From WTGA01 sp965231865 (GTDB lineage: Bacteria > Pseudomonadota > Gammaproteobacteria > Arenicellales > Poriferihabitantaceae): a stretch of DNA of 64,000 nt. The position numbers and the translations under genes are program-made. Below, piece after piece: positions 34,879-42,458 of this stretch (position 1 is its first letter; every line of letters begins with the position of its first letter). The notes beneath the pieces were generated by a model. That model was not told where the DNA came from, made no database searches, and saw only the letters and a list, made by a program, of their open reading frames with translations. Where the stretch lies: positions 1 to 64,000 of the forward strand of contig CBDDOJ010000001.1 in assembly GCA_965231865.1 (NCBI GenBank). Direction: 5' to 3'.

Positions 34879-36369
34879 TTACTTGGCAGCTGAGGCTGGA
34901 GCCTTACGTTTGGCGACACCTGAGACAATCGCCAACCTGACCCGCTTATGCATGAATTCATCGAAGCTCCCCGCCTGTCGCAAGATGCGGTCTCCTTTCG
35001 GACCAAACGTCTTGGCAGACCGTTTGAGGTATGAGTAGAACGTCCGGTTACGGTATTCGTTTGTACGGTTCGACTTCTTAACTTTGCTGAAACGCTGGAA
35101 GAACAGCGAGAAGTCGAAGCTACCAATTAGCGCCTCGACGTCCATTGTGGGGTTTTTCTCGACATGCCGCCATCCCGCCTGCTTGGCCGCACCTGACACT
35201 TTGCCGTAGAAGCGGGAGATAGTGCTGTTTCGGACGTAGACACGGCGGCCATCGTACCGGAAGCCCAAGTACTCAAAGCCATTTTTTGCGGGCTCATCAG
35301 GGCGCTGTTTCAGGTGTTGGAAGCGGAAGCCCCCGGAGGTGCGCTGGAACTGAGCAACGCAGGTCTTCGAATCCTTGATCCGCAACTCCGGGCCGTGCTC
35401 GCGCATCTCTGCCGTGGTAAATTCGATTGCCGCTATCGCCTCTGGACTCCCGCCGGGTAGAATCAGAAGAATGTCGTCGGAGTACCGCATATACTGACCG
35501 GTGCGCGCCCGGGCGTAGTCGGCCATCACCTTGTCGAACTCCAACAGGTAGGAGTTTGCGATCAGGTCAGAGATGGGCGCACCCTGCGGGATGCCATGTG
35601 GATGCGTTTTGGCAAGATACGGATTGGCTTGAACCAGCGACGGCCCGTGCGTTGGGTCACCGCCGCAAATCTTGGCGCGGAATTCAGCATTTGAGCAGAG
35701 CTGCTTGGGCATATCGAGGAAAGGAGTCAGAAAACCCGGCCTCATTTGCCCGTCCCGATCACGCATCCCGAAGTGCTCCAGACGCGAGTAGGCGGCGAGC
35801 TGTTCCACAAAGTGGTACTTGGTGATGTTCTTGAATACCGCGTAATGGTCGGGTGGCAGCTTTTTGACGTTCAGCAGTTCGCACCAGATGCGCTTGATCC
35901 GCCCGTGGTCCAAATTCTCGAAGTAGCCCTTGATGTCGAGGGCCACGGCCACGCAATCCCCGAGCCGGTCGATTTCATCGAAGGCATCCTTGGCGAAATC
36001 GATGTTGCATTTCCCGCTGCCCCGCCCAGGCTTCAACACTTGGCGGTACGCAATCGGGCAGTCCTCAATGCCCATGTCCCGCAGACGGGCCTCGTACAGG
36101 CGTGAGAGCTTCCGGCGATAAAATGAGAATATGTAGGCATCGCGCCGCGCGCCATACCGGATGGGGCGCGTCTTCTTCTCGGGCTTCGCTGCGTTCGCTG
36201 AGCGGTACGGCTGCCATGACTTTTCATAGAGCAAGAAAGGGTAGAACGAGTTGGCCGCAACTCGTGCAGGATCGGTAACAAGGCGTCGAATTTCCCTCAA
36301 CGTGATCGGCGCATCAAAGTGCGGATAATGCTTGAGGTCATTGGCGGTGAAATCGAACTCTTCTTCCAT
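34879..36369 (-). CDS. Standalone reverse transcriptase, probably anti-phage (UG/DRT-like)
   Basis: A 496-residue polymerase with RT motifs in order: motif A VALDIKGYFENLDHG (about residues 141-155), motif B GIPQGAPISDLIANSYLLEFD (about 265), motif C YMRYSDDILLILPG (about 298) with YSDD, and motif D/E FEYLGFRYDGRRV (about 372). The C-terminal thumb region is basic. It lacks the maturase and endonuclease domains of group II intron RTs, the IGNLTSQ motif of diversity-generating retroelements, and the usual YADD of retrons. This points to the unknown-group RTs that include the DRT defence systems; the class cannot be fixed by eye. Upstream DNA is unusually structured (separate entries). No partner gene is adjacent. 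Confidence 0.8.
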   Translation of the reverse strand: MEEEFDFTANDLKHYPHFDAPITLREIRRLVTDPARVAANSFYPFLLYEKSWQPYRSANAAKPEKKTRPIRYGARRDAYIFSFYRRKLSRLYEARLRDMGIEDCPIAYRQVLKPGRGSGKCNIDFAKDAFDEIDRLGDCVAVALDIKGYFENLDHGRIKRIWCELLNVKKLPPDHYAVFKNITKYHFVEQLAAYSRLEHFGMRDRDGQMRPGFLTPFLDMPKQLCSNAEFRAKICGGDPTHGPSLVQANPYLAKTHPHGIPQGAPISDLIANSYLLEFDKVMADYARARTGQYMRYSDDILLILPGGSPEAIAAIEFTTAEMREHGPELRIKDSKTCVAQFQRTSGGFRFQHLKQRPDEPAKNGFEYLGFRYDGRRVYVRNSTISRFYGKVSGAAKQAGWRHVEKNPTMDVEALIGSFDFSLFFQRFSKVKKSNRTNEYRNRTFYSYLKRSAKTFGPKGDRILRQAGSFDEFMHKRVRLAIVSGVAKRKAPASAAK

Positions 36370-36463
36370 CGGCTTCCGAGAAAGGGGGCAAGAGCATCAG
36401 GTCAACGCACCGACCCTTAACATCTCCGCCCCCGCCGTTCTGCGGTGTGCGTTCAAATTCTAC

Positions 36464-36494
36464 ATAATAGCGTATGCTGTACAGCACTTGGCAA
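36464..36494 (-). promoter_or_regulatory. Putative promoter of the reverse transcriptase gene with palindrome in the spacer
   Basis: On the minus strand there is TTGCCA (36494-36489) and TATTAT (36469-36464) with a 19-base spacer. The spacer contains TGCTGTACAGCA (36475-36486), a perfect 12-base palindrome. A repressor bound there would block transcription. Transcripts would start about 90 bases before the RT ATG at 36369. The spacer is longer than ideal, so the promoter call is tentative; the palindrome is certain. Confidence 0.45.
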
Positions 36495-36692
36495 TATGGT
36501 ATTTCCAGGTTGCCACAACGCTGCCCACATGGCTGGCGAAAGGAATCCGAATGATCGAACTCACAATCTGCTCAGACTGCGGAACTGTCATTGACAGTTT
36601 ATACACATAACTGAAATGCTCCCAATTGAGCACCATGCCTCAAATATGGGGTCGCTGCCCCTACGGCGCAAGACTTGCGAAGTTCTTTTTTC
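36490..36692 (+). ncRNA. Candidate structured RNA divergent from the RT gene
   Basis: Read on the plus strand, this stretch has consecutive hairpins: AACTGTCA-T-TGACAGTT (36583-36599), GCTC-CCAATT-GAGC (about 36618-36631), GGGG-TCGCTG-CCCC (about 36648-36661), and CGCAAG-A-CTTGCG (36667-36679). The last is followed by a T-rich run. No open reading frame of note lies in it. A short RNA ending at about 36692 is plausible. Known DRT and retron systems pair the RT with an RNA encoded close upstream, but usually in the same direction; here the terminator faces away from the RT. Tentative. Confidence 0.35.
36667..36692 (+). terminator. Intrinsic terminator
   Basis: Stem CGCAAG/CTTGCG followed by AAGTTCTTTTTTC on the plus strand, with more T-rich sequence to 36708. 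No plus-strand protein gene precedes it; the nearest upstream gene is on the minus strand. It therefore suggests a short plus-strand transcript from the RT upstream region. Confidence 0.55.
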
Positions 36693-36708
36693 ATTTTTTT
36701 TATTTTTC

Positions 36709-37175
36709 GATCAAACCGCAGCGCTATCCGGGCAAACCTGACCGTAGCCCGAACATTTCGGTGCACAGTGGAAAGTGCGCTAGAAACAGCAAGTTATAAG
36801 AATATGAAATGCTATACGACGTTTGCGTCCATGAGATGTGGCAGATTGATGGGTTTTGTATGTCAAAAAGCGTATCTCACCAGGAGGATTCCAGTAGGTG
36901 TTCAGCAAGTTGGTTCCTAATTGCTAGTCGGATAGGATATCAACTCGTGATACTGAGGAATCCAAGTAAATTGGAGAGAGCCGATCAGGATGTCCAAAAG
37001 AGATTTCCCGGCTGCTTGGCAGTGAAATTGGGGTATAATTCTTTTATGGAGGATGTATCCTAGATTGAGCAGATTCAATCGGTGCAACATCAAATTAATC
37101 AGGAAGCCGCTTCTCTCAAGCCTTCCATAAAAAAATAAAGGCCAGACTTGGCCAAACAACCTAAGGAGGTACAAA
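36709..37175. other. Upstream region of the NhaC gene
   Basis: AT-rich stretch without a recognised gene. TATAAT at 37034-37039 is a perfect -10 box, but its -35 is weak. The leader to the ATG at 37176 is about 130 bases and ends with a strong ribosome binding site (AAGGAGGT at about 37162). A hairpin-forming CTTCTCTCAAGCC/CTTCC region is unremarkable. No known riboswitch was recognised. Confidence 0.4.
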
Positions 37176-38606
37176 ATGGATACGCCCAGACAACCCCATC
37201 TATGGGAAGCGCTTGTTTCCCTGCTGTCCCTGGTGGTCGGAATTTCGCTTTCGATCGTCGTATTCGGGACTGAACCCCATATCGCAATGCTGTTTGGTGT
37301 GCTGGTTGCATCTGTTGTGGCATGGCGATGTGGACACAAGTGGAAAAGCATCCAGGACGGCATGGTTCAGGGGATAACCAATTCGCTTCCAGCCATCATC
37401 ATTCTGGTGATCATAGGGATATTAATCGGGGTATGGATTGCATCCGGGGTGGTCCCAACGCTGCTGTATTATGGATTGAAACTGCTCAGTCCCTCGATTT
37501 TTCTGCCCGCCGCCCTGATCATCTGCGCGGTCACATCGGTCGCCACAGGGACCTCATGGGGAACCACGGGAACGATTGGCGTTGCACTGATGGGGATTGG
37601 GGCCGGGTTGGGATTTCCGCTGCCCATCGTCGCCGGGGCCGTGTTGTCGGGTGCTTATTTTGGGGACAAAATGTCTCCCCTGTCGGATACAACGAATATG
37701 ACCCCCGCCATGGTGGGCACCGACCTGTACACCCATATCAAGCACATGACCTATACCACCGGCGTTGCATTCGGACTCACCCTGATTATTGAAATTGTAC
37801 TGGGGTTGAGTTATTCGGGAGGCGAAGGCAACCTGGCTGAAGTCCAGCAAATTATCGCAACGCTGGATGAAACATTCTGGATCAACCCCCTCATGCTGCT
37901 CCCGGCAGTGCTGGTCATCGTCGTGGCCTATCGAAAAGTCCCCGCCATTCCCGGAATTACCGCGGGTGCACTGGCTGCGATTATTATGGGCTTGTTCCTC
38001 CAGGACGGAACCAGCCTTGCCGGCATGCTGGATGTTTCCTATGCGGGCTATACGAGCGAAACGGGTATCGCTGCAGTCGATGACCTGCTCACCAAAGGTG
38101 GCATGTCATCCATGATGTATACCATTTCCATTGTCATCGCGGCGATGATGTTTGGCGGGGTCATGGAAAAAACCGACCAGCTGCGCGTGATCGTTGACCG
38201 CATTCTCAAGTGGGCAACATCCCAGGGCTCCCTGTTTGGCTCAGTTGTGGGCACTGCACTCGTTTCAAACATGGTATTGTGCGACCAGTACATGTCCATT
38301 GTCATGACAGCTCGCATGTACTCCCAGGCCTTTCGGGACCGCGGTCTGCACCCGAAGAACCTGTCCCGGGCGGTGGAAGACTCTGCAACGGTAACGGCGA
38401 ACCTGGTGCCCTGGAATTCAGGAGGCGCTTACCAGACCGCTACCCTGGGCGTGGCCACCATCCTGTACCTGCCCTTTGCGTTTTTCTGCTGGCTCTCCCC
38501 CATCGTGACCCTGCTCTACGGTATTTTCAATATTACTATTCACAAATCCGAAGATGATCCCGATTCGATCCAGGATTTTGGATCAGGGGAAGAGGAGAAG
38601 GCCTGA
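37176..38606 (+). CDS. NhaC-family Na+/H+ antiporter
   Basis: Inner-membrane antiporter of 476 residues with about eleven hydrophobic segments. Family features are AVTSVATGTSWGTTGTIGVAL (residues about 111-131) and GAYFGDKMSPLSDTTNM (about 161-177), the conserved motif of NhaC-type carriers. Substrate could also be an organic anion exchanged for lactate or malate, as in MleN-type members. It has a strong Shine-Dalgarno sequence (AAGGAGGT) 7 bases before the ATG. It is monocistronic, with a GC-rich hairpin after its stop. Confidence 0.88.
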   Translation: MDTPRQPHLWEALVSLLSLVVGISLSIVVFGTEPHIAMLFGVLVASVVAWRCGHKWKSIQDGMVQGITNSLPAIIILVIIGILIGVWIASGVVPTLLYYGLKLLSPSIFLPAALIICAVTSVATGTSWGTTGTIGVALMGIGAGLGFPLPIVAGAVLSGAYFGDKMSPLSDTTNMTPAMVGTDLYTHIKHMTYTTGVAFGLTLIIEIVLGLSYSGGEGNLAEVQQIIATLDETFWINPLMLLPAVLVIVVAYRKVPAIPGITAGALAAIIMGLFLQDGTSLAGMLDVSYAGYTSETGIAAVDDLLTKGGMSSMMYTISIVIAAMMFGGVMEKTDQLRVIVDRILKWATSQGSLFGSVVGTALVSNMVLCDQYMSIVMTARMYSQAFRDRGLHPKNLSRAVEDSATVTANLVPWNSGGAYQTATLGVATILYLPFAFFCWLSPIVTLLYGIFNITIHKSEDDPDSIQDFGSGEEEKA

Positions 38607-38622
38607 TCTTTTCTGAACCCGG

Positions 38623-38655
38623 CCCCTCCCGGTTGCGTCCTGCAGCCGGGAGGGG
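38623..38655 (+). terminator. GC-rich hairpin after the NhaC gene
   Basis: CCCCTCCCGG (38623-38632) pairs perfectly with CCGGGAGGGG (38646-38655) around a 13-base loop, 17 bases after the stop codon. Only TTCG follows, so the T-tract is poor. The position fits a terminator for the NhaC gene and perhaps a barrier for recO transcription from the other side. Confidence 0.5.
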
Positions 38656-38874
38656 TTCGTTGGATTGCCCGGAAGGGTGACTGGAAAATGATGGGCCCGG
38701 CACGGACTGCCGGGGTGTTTGCACGAGCCCGCTGGATTTGGAATCGCGGGAACAAAGTCCCGGAGCGGCTCATAGGTCGTGGGTTTTCCCCGGACGGGAA
38801 AGGGCTCTCCCGTCGGTCATTCCCCGTCGCTCGTTCCGTTGAGTCCGCCGGCCGCCAATGCGCCGGACCGGTTT

Positions 38875-39582
38875 TCAGGCATATCGCCTGATTTCCCGCA
38901 GGACCCTCCTCGAACGAAGAGGTCTTCCGGACAATTGGCGGTCAATGAGAAACCGCATCAATTGCCTGGCCTGTGCGTGCTGCTCCCTGCTGTGGAAGGT
39001 TTCGAGCCGCAGGGCAATCAGGGTTCCCCCGGAAATGGCGCCCGGGTGATTGCCGATCACCCGCACAGGGCCTTTTTCAGCATAGTACCGGTATTGCCAG
39101 TCCTCACAGATGGCTTCGCTGCTCTGTACATCCTGATCCAATACCAGACCAAATCCGATTTCCTGCAGGAAGTGCTTTTCAAACACTCTCAAAACGGTAT
39201 CGGGGTTCCGGTCTTCCAGCAATCCGGAAATCGCTTCCTGGTACTTGTCATACAGTACTTCATGGGGGTCATGGCGATAAAGCAGTTTAAGAATCAGCTC
39301 ATTCATATAATAACCGCATGCCAGACTCACTGAGCCCAGCGGCGCACAAAACCGCGGCTGTTCAATGGAGGTCAGGACGGGCAGTTTCCCCTTCCCTGCC
39401 CACCCCAGCAACAAGGGGCGAAATGGCATGAAAAGCCCCTGTGTTCTGGACTTGTGCCGACGACACCCTTTGGCAATGACCATGAATCTTCCGTAATTTC
39501 GGGTAAACAGGTCCACCAGCATGCTGCTCTCCCGATAGGGCCTTTGGTGGAGAATCACCCCGGACTGCCGGTGAACCTTCAT
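38875..39582 (-). CDS. recO: DNA repair protein RecO
   Basis: Recombination mediator that loads RecA on SSB-coated single strands with RecR. It has 235 residues: an N-terminal OB fold (LHQRPYRESSMLVDLFTRNYG, FMVIAKGCRR), then a helical C-terminal domain (CGYYMNELILKLLYRHDPH). The zinc cysteines of some RecO proteins are absent. It follows era by 12 bases as the last gene of lepA-lepB-rnc-era-recO. The often adjacent pdxJ is not present. Confidence 0.93.
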   Translation of the reverse strand: MKVHRQSGVILHQRPYRESSMLVDLFTRNYGRFMVIAKGCRRHKSRTQGLFMPFRPLLLGWAGKGKLPVLTSIEQPRFCAPLGSVSLACGYYMNELILKLLYRHDPHEVLYDKYQEAISGLLEDRNPDTVLRVFEKHFLQEIGFGLVLDQDVQSSEAICEDWQYRYYAEKGPVRVIGNHPGAISGGTLIALRLETFHSREQHAQARQLMRFLIDRQLSGRPLRSRRVLREIRRYA

Positions 39583-39594
39583 GCCAGATGATTC

Positions 39595-40503
39595 TCAGGA
39601 TTCCGCATAACCCAGGGCGTGCAGCTGCCTGGCGCTGTCCGACCACCCCTTCTTTACCTTCACCCACAAACCCAGAAAAACCTTGTGGTGTATCGTCATT
39701 TCAATCTGCTTTCGGGCATTCATGCCAATCATCTTCAGCATCTGCCCGTTTTTTCCGATTACGATGGATTTCTGACTTTCTTTCTCCACCCAGATCGTGG
39801 CATCAATGCACAATATCTGCCTGTCGTTCTTTTCATATTTCTGGATTTCTACCGCCGTCGAATAGGGCAGTTCCTGGCCAAGAACGGAAAAAAGCTGCTC
39901 CCGGATCAATTCAGTTGCGCGGAACCGGTCGTTCTTGTCCGTTCTCTGGTCCGCGGGGAACCCTGGGGGGCCGATGGGGAGATGCCTGGCAATCGTAGTG
40001 GAAATTTTCCTGACATCCTGTGCCGATGAAAACCTGGACGAGACGGGGATGATTTCAAGAAAGGGATGACGCTGCCTGGATTCCTCAATCAATGGCAACA
40101 GGGTTCGTTTGTCCCGGATCCGGTCAATTTTATTGATCAGCAATATGACTGGAATCCGGTTTTGCGTGATCTGCTTCAGCACCCATTCCTGTTCCCCCGA
40201 CCAGGCCCGCTGGTCAATTAGCAACAAAACCAGATCGACATCGGCCAGACTGGAGATCGCTGTTTTGACAATGATCCGGTTCAGGCGTCGACCCTTGCTC
40301 CGGTGGATGCCGGGAGTGTCCACAAATACAATCTGATAATCGGACCCTGTTTTTACCCCGAGAATCCGATGCCGGGTGGTTTGCGGGCGCCTGGACGTAA
40401 TGGAAATTTTTTCGCCCACCAGCTTGTTCAGCAGCGTTGACTTGCCAACGTTTGGCGACCCTGCCAACGCCACATAGCCAAACCGCGGCTCATCAATCGT
40501 CAT
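39595..40503 (-). CDS. era: GTPase Era
   Basis: Small-subunit assembly GTPase of 302 residues that binds the 3' end of 16S rRNA. G1 is GSPNVGKST (residues 15-23), followed by G2/switch SRRPQTTRHRI, G3 DTPG and G4 NKID. A C-terminal KH domain has VEKESQKSIVIGKNGQMLKM. The ATG at 40503 is chosen: the frame is open further upstream, but only antisense-like sequence overlapping rnc is added. It overlaps the rnc stop by 11 bases. Confidence 0.96.
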   Translation of the reverse strand: MTIDEPRFGYVALAGSPNVGKSTLLNKLVGEKISITSRRPQTTRHRILGVKTGSDYQIVFVDTPGIHRSKGRRLNRIIVKTAISSLADVDLVLLLIDQRAWSGEQEWVLKQITQNRIPVILLINKIDRIRDKRTLLPLIEESRQRHPFLEIIPVSSRFSSAQDVRKISTTIARHLPIGPPGFPADQRTDKNDRFRATELIREQLFSVLGQELPYSTAVEIQKYEKNDRQILCIDATIWVEKESQKSIVIGKNGQMLKMIGMNARKQIEMTIHHKVFLGLWVKVKKGWSDSARQLHALGYAES

Positions 40504-41170
40504 CGCAAACCGTTTCCAGGGCCCGGGCGGCTGCAATCTGCTCCGCCTGTTTGCGGGTTTTTCCAATGCCCTGGAACTGCTGGTCAATTCCCGGCAGTGT
40601 GCATTGGACCGTAAAGGTATGACTGTGTGCTTCTCCGGTTTTTCCCACAACCCGGTATTCGGGGACCGGATGATTGTTTTTCTGCCACAATTCCTGCAAC
40701 ACGGTCTTGCTGTCCTGCAGACCGGCAGCACAGATTGTCTGGAGGCGTTCCTCATAAAGCGCTGTCAGCACCTGCTGGGCGGCCTGCATCCCCCCGTCAA
40801 TGTAGAGGGCACCCACCAGGGCCTCCATGGCATCGGACAAAATGGAATCCTGGTTGAATACCTGGTTTTTCATTTCGCCCTTGCCCATCCGCAGACAATT
40901 CTGAAGATCGATTTCCCGGGCAACATCGGCCAGGGCCGGGTTGGACACCAGGGCGGCACGCATCCTGGTCAAATCCCCTTCCGGCAGTTCCGGAAACCGA
41001 TGGTACAGATTCTCGGCCATCACAAAACCGAGAATACTGTCCCCCAGATATTCCAGCCGCTCGTTGTCCGGTTTCCCCGCGCTTTTGTGAGAAAGTGCCT
41101 GCTGGAGCAACGATTGATCGTTGAAACGATATCCCAGCCTCGTTTGCAGCAAACCGGCAGCAGTATTCAT
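40493..41170 (-). CDS. rnc: Ribonuclease III
   Basis: Double-strand RNA endonuclease, 225 residues. The catalytic signature NERLEYLGDSILGF lies at residues 36-49, the second acidic site in DAMEALVGALYIDGG (about 116-130), and a C-terminal dsRNA-binding domain ends with GIGKTRKQAEQIAAARAL. It is in the conserved lepB-rnc-era order. The DUF4845 gene often found between lepB and rnc is absent. Confidence 0.96.
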   Translation of the reverse strand: MNTAAGLLQTRLGYRFNDQSLLQQALSHKSAGKPDNERLEYLGDSILGFVMAENLYHRFPELPEGDLTRMRAALVSNPALADVAREIDLQNCLRMGKGEMKNQVFNQDSILSDAMEALVGALYIDGGMQAAQQVLTALYEERLQTICAAGLQDSKTVLQELWQKNNHPVPEYRVVGKTGEAHSHTFTVQCTLPGIDQQFQGIGKTRKQAEQIAAARALETVCDDD

Positions 41171-41618
41171 CCACTCATTGAAGTATTTCGCACGGGAAAG
41201 AGGTCCTGCAGGCAGTGAAAGGCACTGCCCACCTTATTTCAACCCGCGACTGGAGCACCCACGGCTGTTCGGACAACGGTCCCGGTCCCTGCCCAACCGA
41301 ACCGGCGGTGTCCAGGCACCTGTACACGGTCATCCTCTTTGATGCGGCCCGTCTCATGAATACAGGATATCGATTTTTGCTGCCTTGATGGTAATTGGGG
41401 GCAAAACATGATTTTGCAGAACCCGGAGAAAAGAATCAAGCACCCGGCCGGCCTGAGAAATTCAATCCGTCCGCTTGAGCCGAGATTCCATCTCTACTGG
41501 GCAGGTATTCAGGAAAATAATTTTTAAATTATACTTGTTAAACAACATCTTATATTTTATTTCTGATGTTGTATTTGGAGATATGAAGAACCTGGGAATT
41601 TCCCTGAAACCGGAGAGA
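41171..41618. other. Gap between lepB and rnc
   Basis: 448 bases without a recognisable gene. The DUF4845 membrane protein gene that normally sits here in gammaproteobacteria is not found, even as a fragment. ACAACATC (41542-41549) and GATGTTGT (41565-41572) form an 8-base inverted repeat just after lepB in the minus direction, followed by TTTAAC, a possible weak terminator. The rnc promoter should lie nearer 41200-41300. Confidence 0.4.
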
Positions 41619-42419
41619 TCACTCGATTGAATTGCCGATTCGGGACCATTCGACCCCCCCTCCGCTCGTGCTTTTCCAGCTGAACCAGATGAAAAATGCC
41701 TTGCCAACCACATGACTTTCGGGAACGAAACGCCAGAATCGGCTGTCATTGCTGTGGTCCCGGTTGTCTCCCATAACAAAATAATGCCCCTCGGGAACAT
41801 TGACTTCCGTAAGGTCCCTGGAGAATCCGACCTCATCCAGCAATATCTGATGCACGGAATCATCAATGGTTTCCTGTATCTGCTTGGCAGTCTTGCCCCG
41901 CATCTTCGCCTGCCTGTAGACGAATTCACCATTGGGTTCGGTATGTACCCGCTGGCCATTGATGGTCAGCTTTTTATCCACATAGGACAGGGTATCTCCC
42001 GGCAACCCGATGACCCGCTTGATAAAATTGAGTTCGGGGTTCACCGGATACCGAAAGACCATCACATCGCCGCGTTCGGGGGAATCCACCGGGGCCACCT
42101 TGGTATTCAGGATAGGCAGCCGAATGCCATAGGTGTACTTGTTTACCAGAATAAAATCACCGATGTGCAGACTCGGCAGCATGGAACCTGAAGGAATCCG
42201 GAAAGGTTCCACCACAAACGAGCGGAGTACGAAAACGATCAGTATGACGGGGAATAATGACCGCGCATACTCGACAATAATGGGTTCTGAACGCGCAGGT
42301 TGGTTATAGCCGGCAAAACGCCTGTTACCGCTGCCTTTTATCCCTGAGTAAATTCTGTACAAAAGCACAATCCCCCCCGTGACAAGCAAAGCGATAAACA
42401 TGATTAGCGAAAAATCCAC
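41619..42419 (-). CDS. lepB: Signal peptidase I
   Basis: Membrane-bound endopeptidase that removes signal peptides, 266 residues. It has two N-terminal transmembrane segments. The catalytic Ser is Ser79 in FRIPSGSMLPSL, the general-base Lys is in ELNFIKRVIGLPGD, and the C-terminal box is GHYFVMGDNRDHSNDSR. It lies 39 bases after lepA in the usual order. Confidence 0.95.
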   Translation of the reverse strand: MDFSLIMFIALLVTGGIVLLYRIYSGIKGSGNRRFAGYNQPARSEPIIVEYARSLFPVILIVFVLRSFVVEPFRIPSGSMLPSLHIGDFILVNKYTYGIRLPILNTKVAPVDSPERGDVMVFRYPVNPELNFIKRVIGLPGDTLSYVDKKLTINGQRVHTEPNGEFVYRQAKMRGKTAKQIQETIDDSVHQILLDEVGFSRDLTEVNVPEGHYFVMGDNRDHSNDSRFWRFVPESHVVGKAFFIWFSWKSTSGGGVEWSRIGNSIE

Positions 42420-42458
42420 AAAACACCTCGTATTAGGAAAAATGAATCAAACTGTCTT

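Noticed and set aside
34879..36369. Reading the RT as a diversity-generating retroelement or group II intron maturase
   Set aside because: Motif B lacks the DGR signature, there is no adenine-mutated repeat pair in view, and no maturase or HNH domain follows the RT core.
36530..36610. GAGTTCGATC and GCCAGCCA on the minus strand, recalling a tRNA 3' end or an attachment site
   Set aside because: The T-stem does not pair, no matching 5' acceptor strand exists, and no second copy was found near the integrase remnant.
37040..37175. Sodium or other riboswitch in the NhaC leader
   Set aside because: The leader is about 130 bases, but no conserved riboswitch core could be recognised.
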